Origin: Brienomyrus brachyistius
Taxonomy: Eukaryota; Chordata; Actinopteri; Osteoglossiformes; Mormyridae
DNA length: 64,000 bases
Reading direction: 5' to 3'
Assembly: GCF_023856365.1 (NCBI RefSeq)
Contig: NW_026042712.1
Location: forward strand, 1-64,000
Translations under genes and position numbers: made by a program
Part shown: piece by piece, positions 1 to 10,500 of the stretch
Layout: each line of letters starts with the position of its first letter
Position numbering within the stretch: position 1 is the first letter of the stretch
The notes under the pieces: model-generated
What the model saw: the letters and a program-made list of their open reading frames with translations, nothing else
Databases searched by the model: none
What the model was told of the DNA's origin: nothing

Positions 1-782
1 GCCCACGGACCCCATTATGTGTGAAACATCATTGTGGTGCTGAGAGAAACACAGGACTGCTGATAAGACCCAGATGAAGTGAATTACCTGACTTTGCCCC
101 CACCCATCCCCCCCCCCCCCCCAGGATACCCCCACCCCTGTCATACAGACACCTTCCTAACGGACCTCATGATTTGTGCTGATCCACACATATGAAAAGG
201 ACCTACTGCAGTGACATTTTAAAACTGTATAAAACATAATAAAGACTGAAACAAAGGCCTGAGGTCAGACCCTCTGTATGTAGCACACAGTGTTTCTGCA
301 GAGTCTCACACTCACATCCTGTATGACGACTTTTCTGCTTTTCAGAATAAGTCTGATTTCACTGCTCTTTGCTCATTTGCAATATGAGGAAGTAACAGTT
401 TAGAAAAGAACTAGACTTATTTGATTAATTTGTTTGTAGTTTAAACTCTGTGAGCATGAATGATTCACTGTGAAGACCAGCTATCAATAATTTTGCTATG
501 AAATCATGTTTCTAAAATGATAAGGTTCTAGATGAAATCAAAATATTTATTCCTGGTAAGAGCAGGACAACAGCAGCATCAAACTGTTTTCCTTTTAACA
601 GACAAGAAATAGACAGGAAATGCATCAGTGCACAAACAGTTTATGAAAATCAAAGATAGATGGATGATTTTTAAAACATTTAAAACCCACAAAAAGGGAG
701 GCAGTGAGGTTAAGGAGAGTCAGGAAGTCAGTGTCAGTCTCCACAGATCTGAGGTCAGCGATACACACATAAGGCTCCTCTG
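1..782. other. Spacer upstream of the signal-peptide exon
   Basis: AT-rich, no credible coding sequence. It holds a C homopolymer at 108-122, whose length differs between the three units, and one plus-strand copy of a short dispersed repeat at 236-345. That repeat recurs inverted at 1930-2035 and direct at 11971-12062. The last ~60 bases before the ATG at 783 are also repeated inverted at 2082-2140. Any promoter of the receptor gene would lie here, but no clear TATA box was identified. Equivalents: 19676-20455 and 45508-46275. Confidence 0.6.
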
Positions 783-822
783 ATGCTCCTCTTCATCCTC
801 TTCTTCACTGATGGGCCTCCAG
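783..822 (+). pseudogene. Signal-peptide exon of CD300/pIgR-like receptor, unit 1
   Basis: The exon starts at ATG and encodes a short hydrophobic leader (MLLFILFFTDGPP plus one base of the next codon). It ends at an AG|GTGAGG donor, so it exits in phase 1. The first Ig exon of the same unit (14295) opens in phase 1 and continues with G-A-D-S-V-S, as expected for the mature N-terminus of fish CD300/CMRF35-like and pIgR-like receptors. The intron would be about 13.5 kb and is filled with transposon relics. The exon itself is intact; it is called pseudogene because downstream exons carry stops. Linking it to the Ig exons is an inference from phase and order. Confidence 0.65.
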
Positions 823-1929
823 GTGAGGATCACTTACTCTGGGACTCCACCATTCAGCGTAGTTAAGATGAAGATACATTTTGCACAATATACTTACTAC
901 ATCTGTTTGTTTATATTCATATTGTTCCATGAAGTTTGATCACTTCCCGATTATAGTCTGTGGTGGTAGCATGTTGACCGACTGATTTTAGAATTGACTG
1001 CAGTCTTCTTTGTGTCCACTATGTGGCAGCAGTATAAAGGAAATATCTTATTCTGTCACAGCTGCTGGTGTGTGTAAAAATTCATACTCTGATAACAAGT
1101 AATTCTGCCTCCAACTGTTTGTCAGGGACCTGGGCAGGAATGAATTACATGCCGACTGTACATACAACAGAGATAGGCTCCTGGGAGAACTTTGCCAGAA
1201 GTTGAAACACGACTTTAAGAATGACACTGATACAGAGTACTCAGCTGTTTGGTTGAAACTAAATCTTGGTCTGGATTTTTACATTCTGGACCTGAACTAC
1301 CCACTGCTGCACTGACCCCCACCTTCTTCTTTTTTTTTCCCTTTGTCCTGTCCGGCAGCTTTAGCAGAATCATGGTCTGAATGCACTGCTGTGACAAACA
1401 TGTTTGCTTTACCATGAGGGGTTCTATAAACTCTGTATAGGCCTCTCATGTTGATCGATTTCATTTTTTAAATTAAAAAAATTTATTTATTTCATTTTTA
1501 ACCCGTAAAGTATTGCAGTGGGTGAGCTGGCCGAAGAGGATGGACAGATTAGGAGGGAAAAAAAGAAGGAAAATGAAGGAAAAAGAAGAAAGGAGCAAGT
1601 GAGATGAAATGAAAGTTTTTAGCGGGTGTCTCTAACTTTGCTCTGCCATTGCATGCACACCACTTCCAGGGCCAGCCTTGCTCTCACGCTGATATACTGT
1701 CAGATTATGCACATCTTATATGTTGTTTTAACCCTTAGCGTATTAGTAAAGGCAGTTTTGTACTTACTTGATGTGATGGTCCACTTTACTGTGGCCTTGA
1801 GCCACATTAGAAATTTATTTCTGACATATTTAACTTAATCCTCATTTTTCTTTTGCCCATGAGCACGAAACAGCTAAATAATTAGCATGATGCAGAAGTT
1901 ATTCTCAGACAGGCACTTAATCTAAAAAG
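823..1929. other. Spacer/intron between leader exon and inverted exon copy
   Basis: No recognised gene. A 70-codon open frame without a start codon runs 1103-1312 (plus), is kept in all three units and is unassigned. The stretch 1495-1545 has a GGCGGCATGGTG-type SINE head in units 2 and 3 (21176, 46997) but a changed sequence in unit 1. The rest is AT-rich. Equivalents: 20496-21593 and 46316-47410. Confidence 0.5.
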
Positions 1930-2081
1930 CAGAAATGTCATCATACACGATGTGAGGGTGAGACTGCAGACACACTGTGTGCTGCATACAGAGGGTCTGA
2001 CCTCAGGCCTTTGTGTCAGTTGTTATTATGTTTGATTTGTGATTCTCACCTGGAGGCCCATCAGCGGATGAAGAGGAGCAT
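1930..2081 (-). pseudogene. Inverted, broken leader exon plus dispersed repeat, unit 1
   Basis: Read on the minus strand, 2081-2050 is a second copy of the leader exon with the same ATG and the same GT donor context. It has lost 8 nt in the middle, so the frame hits TGA after six codons. The sequence on both sides also matches: bases 2082-2140 match the leader upstream region, and 1930-2035 match the dispersed repeat at 236-345. This is an inverted duplication of part of the receptor locus, present in every unit, so it predates the amplification. No Ig exon follows it on the minus strand. Confidence 0.75.
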
Positions 2082-2423
2082 CAGAGGAGCCTTATGTGTG
2101 TCTCACTGACCTCAGATCTGCGCAGACTGGCACTTACTTCCTGATTCTCCATAACTTTGCTGTTTCTCTGTCTTTATCTGTTACTCAGGAGTCCTGAAGT
2201 CCAATGAAAAATCCGCTTTCTCCTGTCTATTTGGCTGATACAAGTTCTGCTCACTTCTGCTTGGGTTGCATGGATCACCAGCCACTTGTCACCAACTAAC
2301 AAACCACAGCCTACCTGACCAATGTCATAACTGGTGCACCTAGGTATAAAATTTAGTCTCACTGTCTCCAAAAAAGGTCACTGTCTGGAACCCCATGGAA
2401 CCACATTTTTGATTCCTTAGACA

Positions 2424-2680
2424 AGAGCATCCTGAGCAGCTGCATCACGGTCTGAATTGGGAACTGCCTCGCCTCAGATCATAAGACCAGCGGATAGTGA
2501 GGATAGCTGAGAAGATTATTAGAGTCTCTCTCCCCTCCATCATGGACATTCACATCACACGCTCCATCCGCAAAGCCACCAACATTGTGGATGACCGCAC
2601 CCACCCCTCACATAATCTTTTCACTCTGGCATCTGGAAAAGCATTCAGGCCTCCACAACCAGACTCAGAAACATGACGCC
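2424..2680 (+). mobile_element. LINE 3'-end fragment (C-terminal tail of ORF2), unit 1
   Basis: Read on the plus strand, the sequence encodes the kind of tail found after the reverse-transcriptase domain of fish non-LTR elements: an S-I-L-S-S-C-I-T-V-type segment, then S-L-P-S-I-M-D-I-H-I, then a R-K-A-T-N-I-V-D-D-R-T-H-P-S-H stretch. In-frame stops and frameshifts are present. It is 5'-truncated and about 149 bp shorter than its unit-3 counterpart. The family resemblance is from memory, so the exact clade is not assigned. Confidence 0.6.
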
Positions 2681-2743
2681 TGACTACTGAACTCTCAGGG
2701 ACTGATCTGATACCACACACAACACACACACACATACAGCTGT

Positions 2744-3325
2744 GTAATCATATCTTCGTGGGGACTCTCCATTCATTTCTATGGGGAAAACTGTAATCCC
2801 AACATGACAACTTTAACCCCTACCAACCCCTAACCTTAACCATATGTAACCAAACCAAATACAAGACTTTTGGCATTTTTAGTTTTTTGACTGTATTTAC
2901 AGATCTTTGTGAGTACCTGAAAATGCCCCCCAAAACATCAAAATAACGGGGTTTTTGTCACATTGTGGGGGACATTTGGTCCCCACAATGTAATATACAC
3001 CTACTCCACACACACACACACACACACAGATTAGGTATTTGAATCTTTGTGGAGATTCTCCATTCATTTGTATGGGCGTAACCCCAATCCTAACTATGGC
3101 AACCTTAAACATTGCAGTAGTTACCAAGCAGTAACAGTAAGCAACCAAACAAAATGCAAGACTTTTTGAATTATTCATTTGACTGCATTCACAGAATTTA
3201 ATAAAATTCAGTATCTTACTTTCGGGACCGAAAACATGTCCCTACAAAGTCAAAATAACATGTTTTTATAGCACTATGTACATAACCACCCACCCAAACG
3301 CGCGCACACACACACACAAACAGGC
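2744..3325. repeat. Two tandem divergent fish repeats with CA microsatellites, unit 1
   Basis: Two diverged copies of one module (about 2744-3000 and 3040-3290). Each starts near GTGGGGA(C/T)TCTCCATTCATTT, runs through CCTAACC-rich sequence and ends near a tract about drug-free spacing of GTCCC. (CA)n runs follow at about 2700-2735, 3006-3030 and 3302-3318. The type is common in fish genomes. CA run lengths differ between units. No coding potential. Confidence 0.7.
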
Positions 3326-4067
3326 CTACCTACAGTATACCCTCCATAGATTCCTGAATGAAATATCTGTAAAGCAGTTATTATGGCATGGCGTTTGCTT
3401 TGAACATGCAGTTTTTAAGAATATTGCGCTAATTCTAAACGAAAGACTGCACTAATTCTAAAATAGCTATATAAGAACTTTATTTACCATTAAATAAATT
3501 ATAAATCAAACCAAAATTTAGTCTCTCAAAAAACTTGTATATGACATATCTTTGTTCACATTATGAGAAATTAAAAACACCAGGACACAGAATGTGAATA
3601 ACAAGAACTATAGTGTTCTTTCTCAAAAGCGGACCTACCAACGTGGCTAAAATGCTAATTGCGTTCACCAGCTGTGGAAAAAAAACAGCGGGGCACCCCA
3701 AACATCGCGGTATTACGTATTACCGTAATACTGCATAGCAAAGACATAATGTCATAAAAAAATTACAGTCAGTATTAATAGACAGAACTGCGTGGTTTCC
3801 CATTGACAAGTAGATACATGGTTTACGGGCTTGAAGGCGGTTAGATCAACAAATCCAATCACGCTCAGCCAAAACAAGCACGAGCTAAACATACTACTAT
3901 TGATTGGTTCACCTTCAAATTCGTCCCGCCCTGACAATTAATTCTCGTTTTCATTCGTTGAAAATGGCGTCAGTACATATCTTCATCCTTTCGACCAATG
4001 AAAACTTTCGCTGGTTTCCATAGAAACAAAATCAGTGCAGTTTGAACATAAACTTTCTGACAGAGCG
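3326..4067 (+). promoter_or_regulatory. CCAAT-rich promoter-like region, unit 1
   Basis: The first ~450 bp are AT-rich spacer. The last ~210 bp hold three CCAAT-type boxes: CCAATC at 3855, ATTGG at 3903 and CCAAT at 3995. Several CG dinucleotides lie just before a short ATG-containing first-exon candidate at 4068. No TATA box was seen. CCAAT clusters without TATA are typical of broadly expressed vertebrate promoters; that this one is active is inference. Equivalents: 26816-27549 and 48961-49695, with the CCAAT boxes conserved. Confidence 0.35.
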
Positions 4068-4078
4068 ATGGCGCAGCG
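4068..4078 (+). other. Candidate tiny first coding exon (M-A-Q-R), unit 1
   Basis: ATGGCGCAGCG is followed directly by a good donor (GTGAGAAG). It lies downstream of the CCAAT cluster and is unchanged in all three units (27550-27560, 49696-49706). A possible downstream exon was not identified, so the product is unknown. It may equally be a chance ATG. Confidence 0.25.
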
Positions 4079-4490
4079 GTGAGAAGCATCTCTTCGTATG
4101 TTTCTTGCTATTTCTTCAGATTATGTTTTGTTAGCATAGTTAATTATATATTTCATTGTATGTCGTGATATAGTTCATGCAAATATTGCCGCAAAATATA
4201 ATTGAAATATATTTAAAATTAGTAGCTTAAACTGTAGATGCTGTGGCCATTTTTCGTAATGTGATTGTTTATATTTAAATTGTAAGAGAAAATAATTGTG
4301 TTAAACTTAAAAACAACAAGCCTTATGGTTGATATGATTGGTTTTACTCATCCGGTCTGTCGTAATGCGTTTCATCTGAAGATGTTATTCTGAAAAGAGC
4401 CCCTATACGTTTACTTTTTAAATGTCCCATGTTGTTGAAGTAAGATTAACCGTTTGCTGGGTTCATTACCATGGCGATGTTATAACGTAC

Positions 4491-4696
4491 CGAAGCAGCG
4501 TCCTGATTTCGCCAGCGTTACTGTATAGGTTGTGAAACAGTTTTAGCAATTTGGCCGCTTCTATCGGAGTAGCCTCGATGCCACGAGCAGCCAATGAAGG
4601 CTCCATCCCTTTCCATAGGCATTCTTGGTGAATAGCATTTAGCAAATGTCTGGAGTACGTTGAAAATACACAGTGTCTAGTTTGGCTTTGAGAGTA
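4491..4696 (-). CDS. Unidentified candidate exon on the minus strand, unit 1
   Basis: On the minus strand, 4696 down to 4491 is open and encodes a helical, normally composed segment that includes S-R-H-L-L-N-A-I-H-Q-E-C and then I-E-A-A-K-L-L-K-L-F-H-N-L-Y. It ends at a strong donor, CG|GTACGT. A possible acceptor (CTCCAG) would start the exon at 4649. Of four differences between units in this frame, three are silent and the fourth lies upstream of that acceptor. This is what a real exon under constraint would show. I do not recognise the family. No partner exons were found, so it could be one exon of a captured gene or an old transposon ORF. Confidence 0.4.
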
Positions 4697-4716
4697 TCAC
4701 AGACGGCTAGTTAATT

Positions 4717-5061
4717 ATGTTAACCAGAATGAAAATTCCGAAAGCTGTTTCCTGGACCAACGACCAGCACTGGGGAGCCTGGGACCTGTGGGACGAGGTG
4801 ATCGACTGGGGAGAGAGGAAAGGTTTGGAGGAGTGCTCACCAGCGACACCCCCCACTGTCCAGGCTGGGGAGGTTATGGGGGGACTGGGAGGTGTGACGG
4901 ACTGGTGTAAGGGAGGGGAGGGTGTGAGAGTGATAGGCAATGCTGGCATTGTTTCTGAGACTCTTCAGAGAGGAAACTGGCGGTGTAGAGATAGATGTGG
5001 GTCTGGTATAGATAGAAGATGTAGAAGTGGTGGAAAATTAATATTAAAGTTGAGCTTGTAG
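4717..5061 (+). other. Open frame of unknown status, unit 1
   Basis: A 114-codon open frame starting MLTRMKIPKAVSW, rich in Trp, Gly and charged residues. It is preserved in unit 2 (28199-28543) but frameshifted by one extra G in unit 3 (50345-50530). The opposite strand is also open over much of the length, so open frames here may reflect G-rich composition. No domain was recognised. It is reported because it fills a conserved stretch between the minus-strand exon and the GC-rich block. Confidence 0.2.
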
Positions 5062-5224
5062 AGCTCTTGACACAGAGAAGAGCCAAAATACAAGGAAGAT
5101 GAAGCTGTGGTTCTTCTGCTGCTGTTTGGGGAACATTAAATGTTTGAAACAGTATCAAAGATAATGAATTAAGTGTGCTAAATTTTGAGATGTATAGTGG
5201 AATGTTTATTAACAATTGTTAATG
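5062..5224. other. Short AT-rich spacer
   Basis: Holds a short direct run of A/T-rich sequence ending near TTAACAATTGTTAA, a small palindrome (about 5209-5222). Nothing else recognised. Same in units 2 (near 28691) and 3 (near 50839). Confidence 0.4.
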
Positions 5225-6400
5225 TGGCGCCCCTGAACCCCCTCGGTTGGCCGCCCCTGCCGGTTGTGTGGGGTCGGGGATGAGGACTAATCGGGGCCAG
5301 TCGGGGATCTGGCCCCGGTGCCGGGGGGGCCCACTCCTGCACGCCCTTATTGCTCCCCTGGGCCGGACACCACATTTCATACAACACTAGAGCTTTGAGG
5401 GGCAGTGGGGAGGTTTTACTTGCACATTAGACACCACATGACACTAGGGCTGAGGAGGTGGGTATAGGCAGGTGGGGTTCTGCCGTCTGCCAGCGGTGGG
5501 GTGCCCGTGCCTCGACTGTTCACCTGCTTTTTGCACTTTAGTTATATACACAGTCCATGCTACATTAGGGCCTTGGGGTGCAGGGAGGGGGATGGGGGAC
5601 TCTGCCATCTGCCAGTGGTGGGACCCTCATACTCGAACTGCACCCACTAATTTTAATGCATTGTAGACATAAACACACAACTCTCTCACACTTGTACATG
5701 CACACTTCACATTAACATGGGACGGGGAATCAGTGGGGGCTGAGGGGTCCCCCCTAACTCTCTGTCTCTGGCCCTGCGCGTGTGGGGTGGCCCAGCAGGT
5801 AGAAGATGGCCCTGGCCGGTGTGGGCCGTCTCCTCTTGTGGGCTGCGGGCTGGGTGGTCCTTGGCTCTGCTGCGCCGTGGTGGGGCCCTGGCAGGCGGTC
5901 CGGGGTATCTAGGGATGCTCTGAGCCCTTCTAGGCGAATTGTAGGGTTCGGTCTGGGCTGGGCGGGGGGTCTGCCGCTCCCCAGTTGACGCAGGTCCGCT
6001 CCTGGGTGGTGGGGGGGGGGGGTGCACTTTGTTTGTATGGGTCTCCCTTAGATCATCCTGCAGTGTCGGGGAGGGGGGGGACGTGCCGGGTCGCTACAGT
6101 GGGCGGTGATCCGTCCTGCCGGGGAGCGGGCTGGGGGGACCGTCCGCCAGGGGAGTGTTCCCGGTTGATGGGGCCCTTTGGCCCTGGACCCGCTTCCCTC
6201 GGTGGAGGGCTTGCGGGAGGGACTGGGGGGCTCGCTGTCTGTCCCCCCTCTGCGGACCTCCTTTTACAGGGGTTGGGCCCCCCTTAGTCCCTCGTGGGCT
6301 CCCTCTCGGGTTGGGCGGGTGGTTGTCTTGTGGACATATGGCCATGGGCCGTGTGTTTCTTATGGTTGTTTGTACTCTGTATTCCCCTACACTTTATTTT
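5225..6400. repeat. GC-rich, G-run-rich repetitive block, unit 1
   Basis: Composition shifts sharply from AT-rich flanks to very G-rich on the plus strand, with runs of seven to ten G at about 5323, 6009-6020 and 6068-6078. Long open frames on both strands are Pro/Arg/Gly-rich and overlap in several frames, as expected from composition, so none is called a gene. The block resembles repetitive GC-rich fish sequence, but I cannot name the family. It contains the empty target site of the piggyBac-like element near 5427-5434. Confidence 0.5.
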
Positions 6401-7808
6401 CTCCATCCCACCTTTACATCTCCAGCCCGCTGTTCCTGGGAAAAGCCACCTGCCAATCATCCTTGGAGCAGCAGCCATTCTCAGGATCTCCTACATCACA
6501 GATCACCTAATAAACACAGGACCTGTCGACGACTGGAGAAAAGGAGAAACGCTGAAGCACACTGGGCATTTTGGAAGCATTTCATCATAATAAATTACCT
6601 TTGCCTTTACAGTTTCTGTGTACAGTTTCATTATAGTAAATTGCACTTAGTTGTGATTACTCAGTTACAAAGACAATGGGTCACTCTATAATGGGTGATG
6701 GTATGCTTTTAGCTGTGCTTCCACAGGTTGTATCTGCCTTAGTAAATGACTAAATGTCTTTTTCACAAGTGATTTTGATTATGTTTGTAGAATTAAATTA
6801 AAGGTAAACCTGTACATTGGTTAAAATAACATCTGACTGCTACAATAATACATCATACAGCGTCTTTTGTACTAATGTGCTACCTTGGGACATTCAGGTT
6901 GTATAATGAACAATTTTAATAAGAATTGTGTTAAGTAATTAACTTTCAAAATCTATCAATACCATGCAAAAGTGTAAAGTCAAATTCATGAGATACTTAT
7001 TACAATAAACGGAAGTAGTCTGTACCCATTTAAAGAGGCTTTACATCGTACAGCTTCTTATACTGGTCTGGTTGGTGGGTATAAAGGATCAATTAGAAAT
7101 CTTCCTCCTCCAAATGTATCATTTCATGAGTTTTGGTAGAGTGGGGGTAGCAGGATAATAATAGGATTTACTGGTTATTTTTGATACGGTAAAATCGCAA
7201 GACTCAGAAAAATAAAAATTTGTGTATGGTCAGAATTATCAGTGGTAGGAGATTTTGTCCCTACTACCATCTGGGAAAAAAACATTCTGGTGCTTATCTG
7301 TGAAGAAGCAATTTCAGGAGATATAAATCCTTGCAAAAAGTAGTCTCCCACTCTATAAATAGGGTGCAATTTGTTTTTTCACGCAGTGGAAAAGGAAATG
7401 TTTTTTTAATGTTGATGACGACTGTAACTGGTCAAAAGGTGGCGCCAAAGATCCCCAGTAATGCATCGCCCATTAATGTACAGATATCCCCCTGCCTCAC
7501 CATGCATGACTCCTCCAATGGTGCTGCTGTTTAACAGTACATTCATCCTAACCATACAATTTGATATCTGGTATCGTCCTGTCAGTTTTAACCCATTTCT
7601 AAGTCCCGTATGGTTTAGGTAGCTTTTTTTCCAAAATGATGACCATGAAATTCAGCACATATAACAAATATTGAACTATAGGCATTAATTGAAATGCTCT
7701 CTCTCACAGACACACACATATTAGATGTCTATGTCTTTGAAATTGTTTAATACGAATTAATCTGTTTTATAATGTTCACACAAAAAAAGCTTTTGTGTTC
7801 ACATTTTA
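6401..7808. other. AT-rich spacer between GC block and Tc1-like element, unit 1
   Basis: No gene recognised. Around 6500-6640 there are two AATAAA-type signals (6508, 6588), which may mark the 3' end of an old repeat or transcript. The remainder is AT-rich. Equivalents: unit 2 32451-33856. In unit 3 only the first part survives (54601-55384). Confidence 0.5.
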
Positions 7809-9200
7809 CAACCCCAAATCAGAAAAAGTTGGGATGGTATGTAAAATGAAAATCAAACTGAAAACAGCACTTTGTTAAATTATCTTTGACCTGTATTACA
7901 TTGAAAACAATACAACAGCACTGAATTTCATTGTTCTTTTTCAAACACGTATTCCAATTTTGGTTCTTAGAACACATTTCAAAAAAAGTTGGGACAGTAA
8001 AGCATTTAGTACTTTGTAATGTCGCCATTCCTTTTCACAACACTTAAAAGACATTTAGGGACTGAAGACACCAAGTGATGTAGTGTTTCAGGTGTAATTT
8101 TGTCCCATTCTTCCTGCAAACAAGTCTTAAAGCGGACAACAGTACGGGGTCTTCGTTGTCACATATTGCGCTTCAAAATGAACCACACATTCTCTATTGG
8201 AGACAGGTCGGGACTGCAGGCAGTCAAGTACCCATACCCTCTTCCTCCACAGCCAGGACTTTGTAATGTGTGCAGAATGTGGTTTCGCATTGTTTGTTGA
8301 AAAATGCATGGGCTTCCCTGGAAAAAATGTCTTCTTGAAGGTAACATATTGTGCTCCAAAATCTCTATGTACTTTTCAGCATTAATGGTGCCATCACAGA
8401 ACTGCAAGTTACCTTTGCCAAGGGCACTGACACAACCCCATACCATGACAGACCCTGGCTTTTGGACTTATTGCTGGTAACAGTCTGGGTGATCCTTTTC
8501 TTCTTTGGTCTGGAGCACACGGCATCCATTTCTCACAAAAAATACCTGAAATACTGATTCATCTGACCACAGTACACGTTTTCACTGTGTGATGGTCCAA
8601 CTCAGATGCGTTCTGAGCCCAGAGAAGCCGACGGCGCTTCTGGACACTGTTAAGATGGGGCTTGCTTTTGGCACAGTACAGTTTTAACTGGCATTTGTGG
8701 ATGTAACTACGTATTGTGGTACTTGACAAAGGTTTGCCAAAGTAGTCATATGTGGTCATATCGCTTATAGATGAATGACGATTCTTGATGCAGTGGGATG
8801 CTGAGGGATCGGAGATCACGGTAGTTCAACTTAGGCTTGCTTCCTTGTCCTTTACGCACTGAAATTGCTTCAGATTCCTTCAATCTTTTAATTATGGTAT
8901 GCACTGATGAAGGTGAAATATCCAAATCTCTTCCTGTCGTTCTTTGAGGAACATTGTTTTTAAACATTTCAATAATTTTCTCACGTATTTGTGCTGCTTT
9001 TGTACCAAATCATAATTACAATCACCTGTTGACATCACTTGTTTCAAATCACATCATTATTTAACCAATTTACCTCACTACTGGCCCTAAATCGCTCCTG
9101 TCCCAACTTTTTTGGAAATGTGTTGCAAGAACCAAAATTGGAATACGTGTTTATTTTGAGGAATACAATGAAATTCATGAGGAACACATTAAATAATGTG
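7809..9200 (-). mobile_element. Tc1-like transposon relic, unit 1
   Basis: The left end starts after TA at 7807-7808 with CAACCCCAAATCAGAAAAAG. An inner inverted-repeat segment (7924-8003) is matched in inverse at 9106-9190. The minus strand encodes a Tc1-family transposase in pieces: an N-terminal helix-turn-helix block (R-T-T-G-R-D-L-D-I-S-P-S-S-V-H, near 8900-8965), a central block, and the C-terminal M-V-W-G-C-V and S-P-D-L-S-P-I-E-N-V-W blocks (8159-8446) that belong to the DDE catalytic core. Stops and frameshifts break it. The outer ~110 bp of the right terminal repeat is missing. A 20-bp gap in the left inner repeat is specific to unit 1. Confidence 0.85.
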
Positions 9201-9760
9201 ATGGGGGTAACACAATAAATTCAAGATTTTTATTTGTCGTACAAATGTAGTGGTACACTGGCAGCGAAATGAAATTGTCGTTACTCCAGTCGGTGTAATA
9301 AACACACTAGTAAAAGGACATCAAAATTAAACAACGTGAATTAACTGAAACTACAGAAAGATAATAAGAAAATATAACAATAAAAGGTATATAAAAAGTA
9401 AAGATGAAAATGTATAAAAAATATGTAGAAATGTTTAAAGTACAGATTGTAGTTATAGCATATTTTAGCTTTTAATCTGTGATGTTAATGATCCTACTGG
9501 CCGGGGGTAGAAGCTTCTCCTCGGCCTCTCAGTCCCGGCCATAAGGCCCCGGGGACTTATGCAGGGCGGCAGTTCTGTCCTGGTGATTCTCTGGGCGCAT
9601 CGTATCACCCTCAGCGGGACTCGGCGGCCCTCAGAGCTGGAGCTGCCGTACCGAGCAGTTATGCTCCCGGAGAGCACAGATCCCACATTGCCGCTGTAGA
9701 AGGTTTTTTGTGGCACAGACGAGAGTCTGTATTTCCACAGCTGCCTCACATGATACACTC
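9201..9760 (-). mobile_element. LINE 3' end, 5'-truncated, unit 1
   Basis: On the minus strand, 9758-9465 encodes the C-terminal tail of a fish LINE ORF2: S-V-L-S-G-S-I-T-A-R-Y-G, then R-C-A-Q-R-I-T-R-T-E-L-P-P. A 3' UTR-like stretch down to 9201 follows. The tail motif pattern is the same class as in the fragment at 2424 but a different element. It abuts the truncated right end of the Tc1-like relic, so one element may have interrupted the other. Confidence 0.65.
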
Positions 9761-10500
9761 ACTGTCAGGCTTTCAGCACTAAAGTTACAGATTACTGGGT
9801 GGCCGAGAGGTCTGTGAAATTTGGAGGGTCAGTAGCTTGCCTGGGAAGCCTTAGCATTCAGCGAAAACTGAACAGAGAGCCCTGTAGCAGGGTTGTCTAA
9901 TTTGTTTAGCTGGCTGGCATAAGATTTTCAGTTTGAAACAAGTATGCACACAGATTTACATGTACGTAACAGTTTTATTACCTTGTAAATAGTTTGCAGG
10001 GTTTTCAAAGTACCCCAGTGCATTTGATATAGCGAATTTTAGGTTTATAATGAAATAATATAGATTTGCCCTAAGATTTAATAAGATTTCTTGCGTGAGC
10101 GTGAGAGTCTGAAGGTGTGAGTGTCACACCAGATGGGTGAGAGCTGGCAACCCTGGCTCTGTTCAGTAGCCTCAGAAATTCTTTCGAACTTTCCAAACAC
10201 AGCTGATGGAAATCAATGGACGCAAAGGTTCTCAGTGACCATTTTAGCTTGTTTTTAGACTAAAGGCCTATGATGGATCTTTGGAATGTTGCGGAGATAC
10301 GAATGCTGAGGACAGCATACTTTGTGCTGTGAGTGTTATGTTAACCATGTAAACAAAGAGGAAGTACACAGTCCAACCAGGTACTATATTGAAATGCTAA
10401 CAAGTTTTTAAATATTTTTATTCAAGTGACTTTAAGTCTGGATAATTTTTTTAATGGTTGGAAACATGTGTATTACTGTAAATTAAATAATTAAACTTCT
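9761..10500. other. Spacer, unit 1
   Basis: AT-rich with a few moderately GC-rich patches. Nothing recognised on either strand. Equivalent in unit 2: 35850-36590. Unit 3 keeps only the last ~150 bp (55385-55536). Confidence 0.5.

Noticed and set aside
2821..2850. CCTAACC-rich stretch as an interstitial telomere
   Set aside because: Only a few imperfect units inside a known type of fish repeat, not a TTAGGG array.
5707..6027. Proline-rich minus-strand open frame (also at 31755 and 53901)
   Set aside because: It reads through the C-rich complement of G homopolymers; low complexity and no start context or family.
6155..6691. 178-codon open frame in the GC-rich block (also at 32203 and 54352)
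   Set aside because: Several overlapping frames on both strands are open here because of strong G/C skew. Composition is Pro/Arg/Gly/Trp-rich, no domain was recognised, and a long G-run changes length between units.
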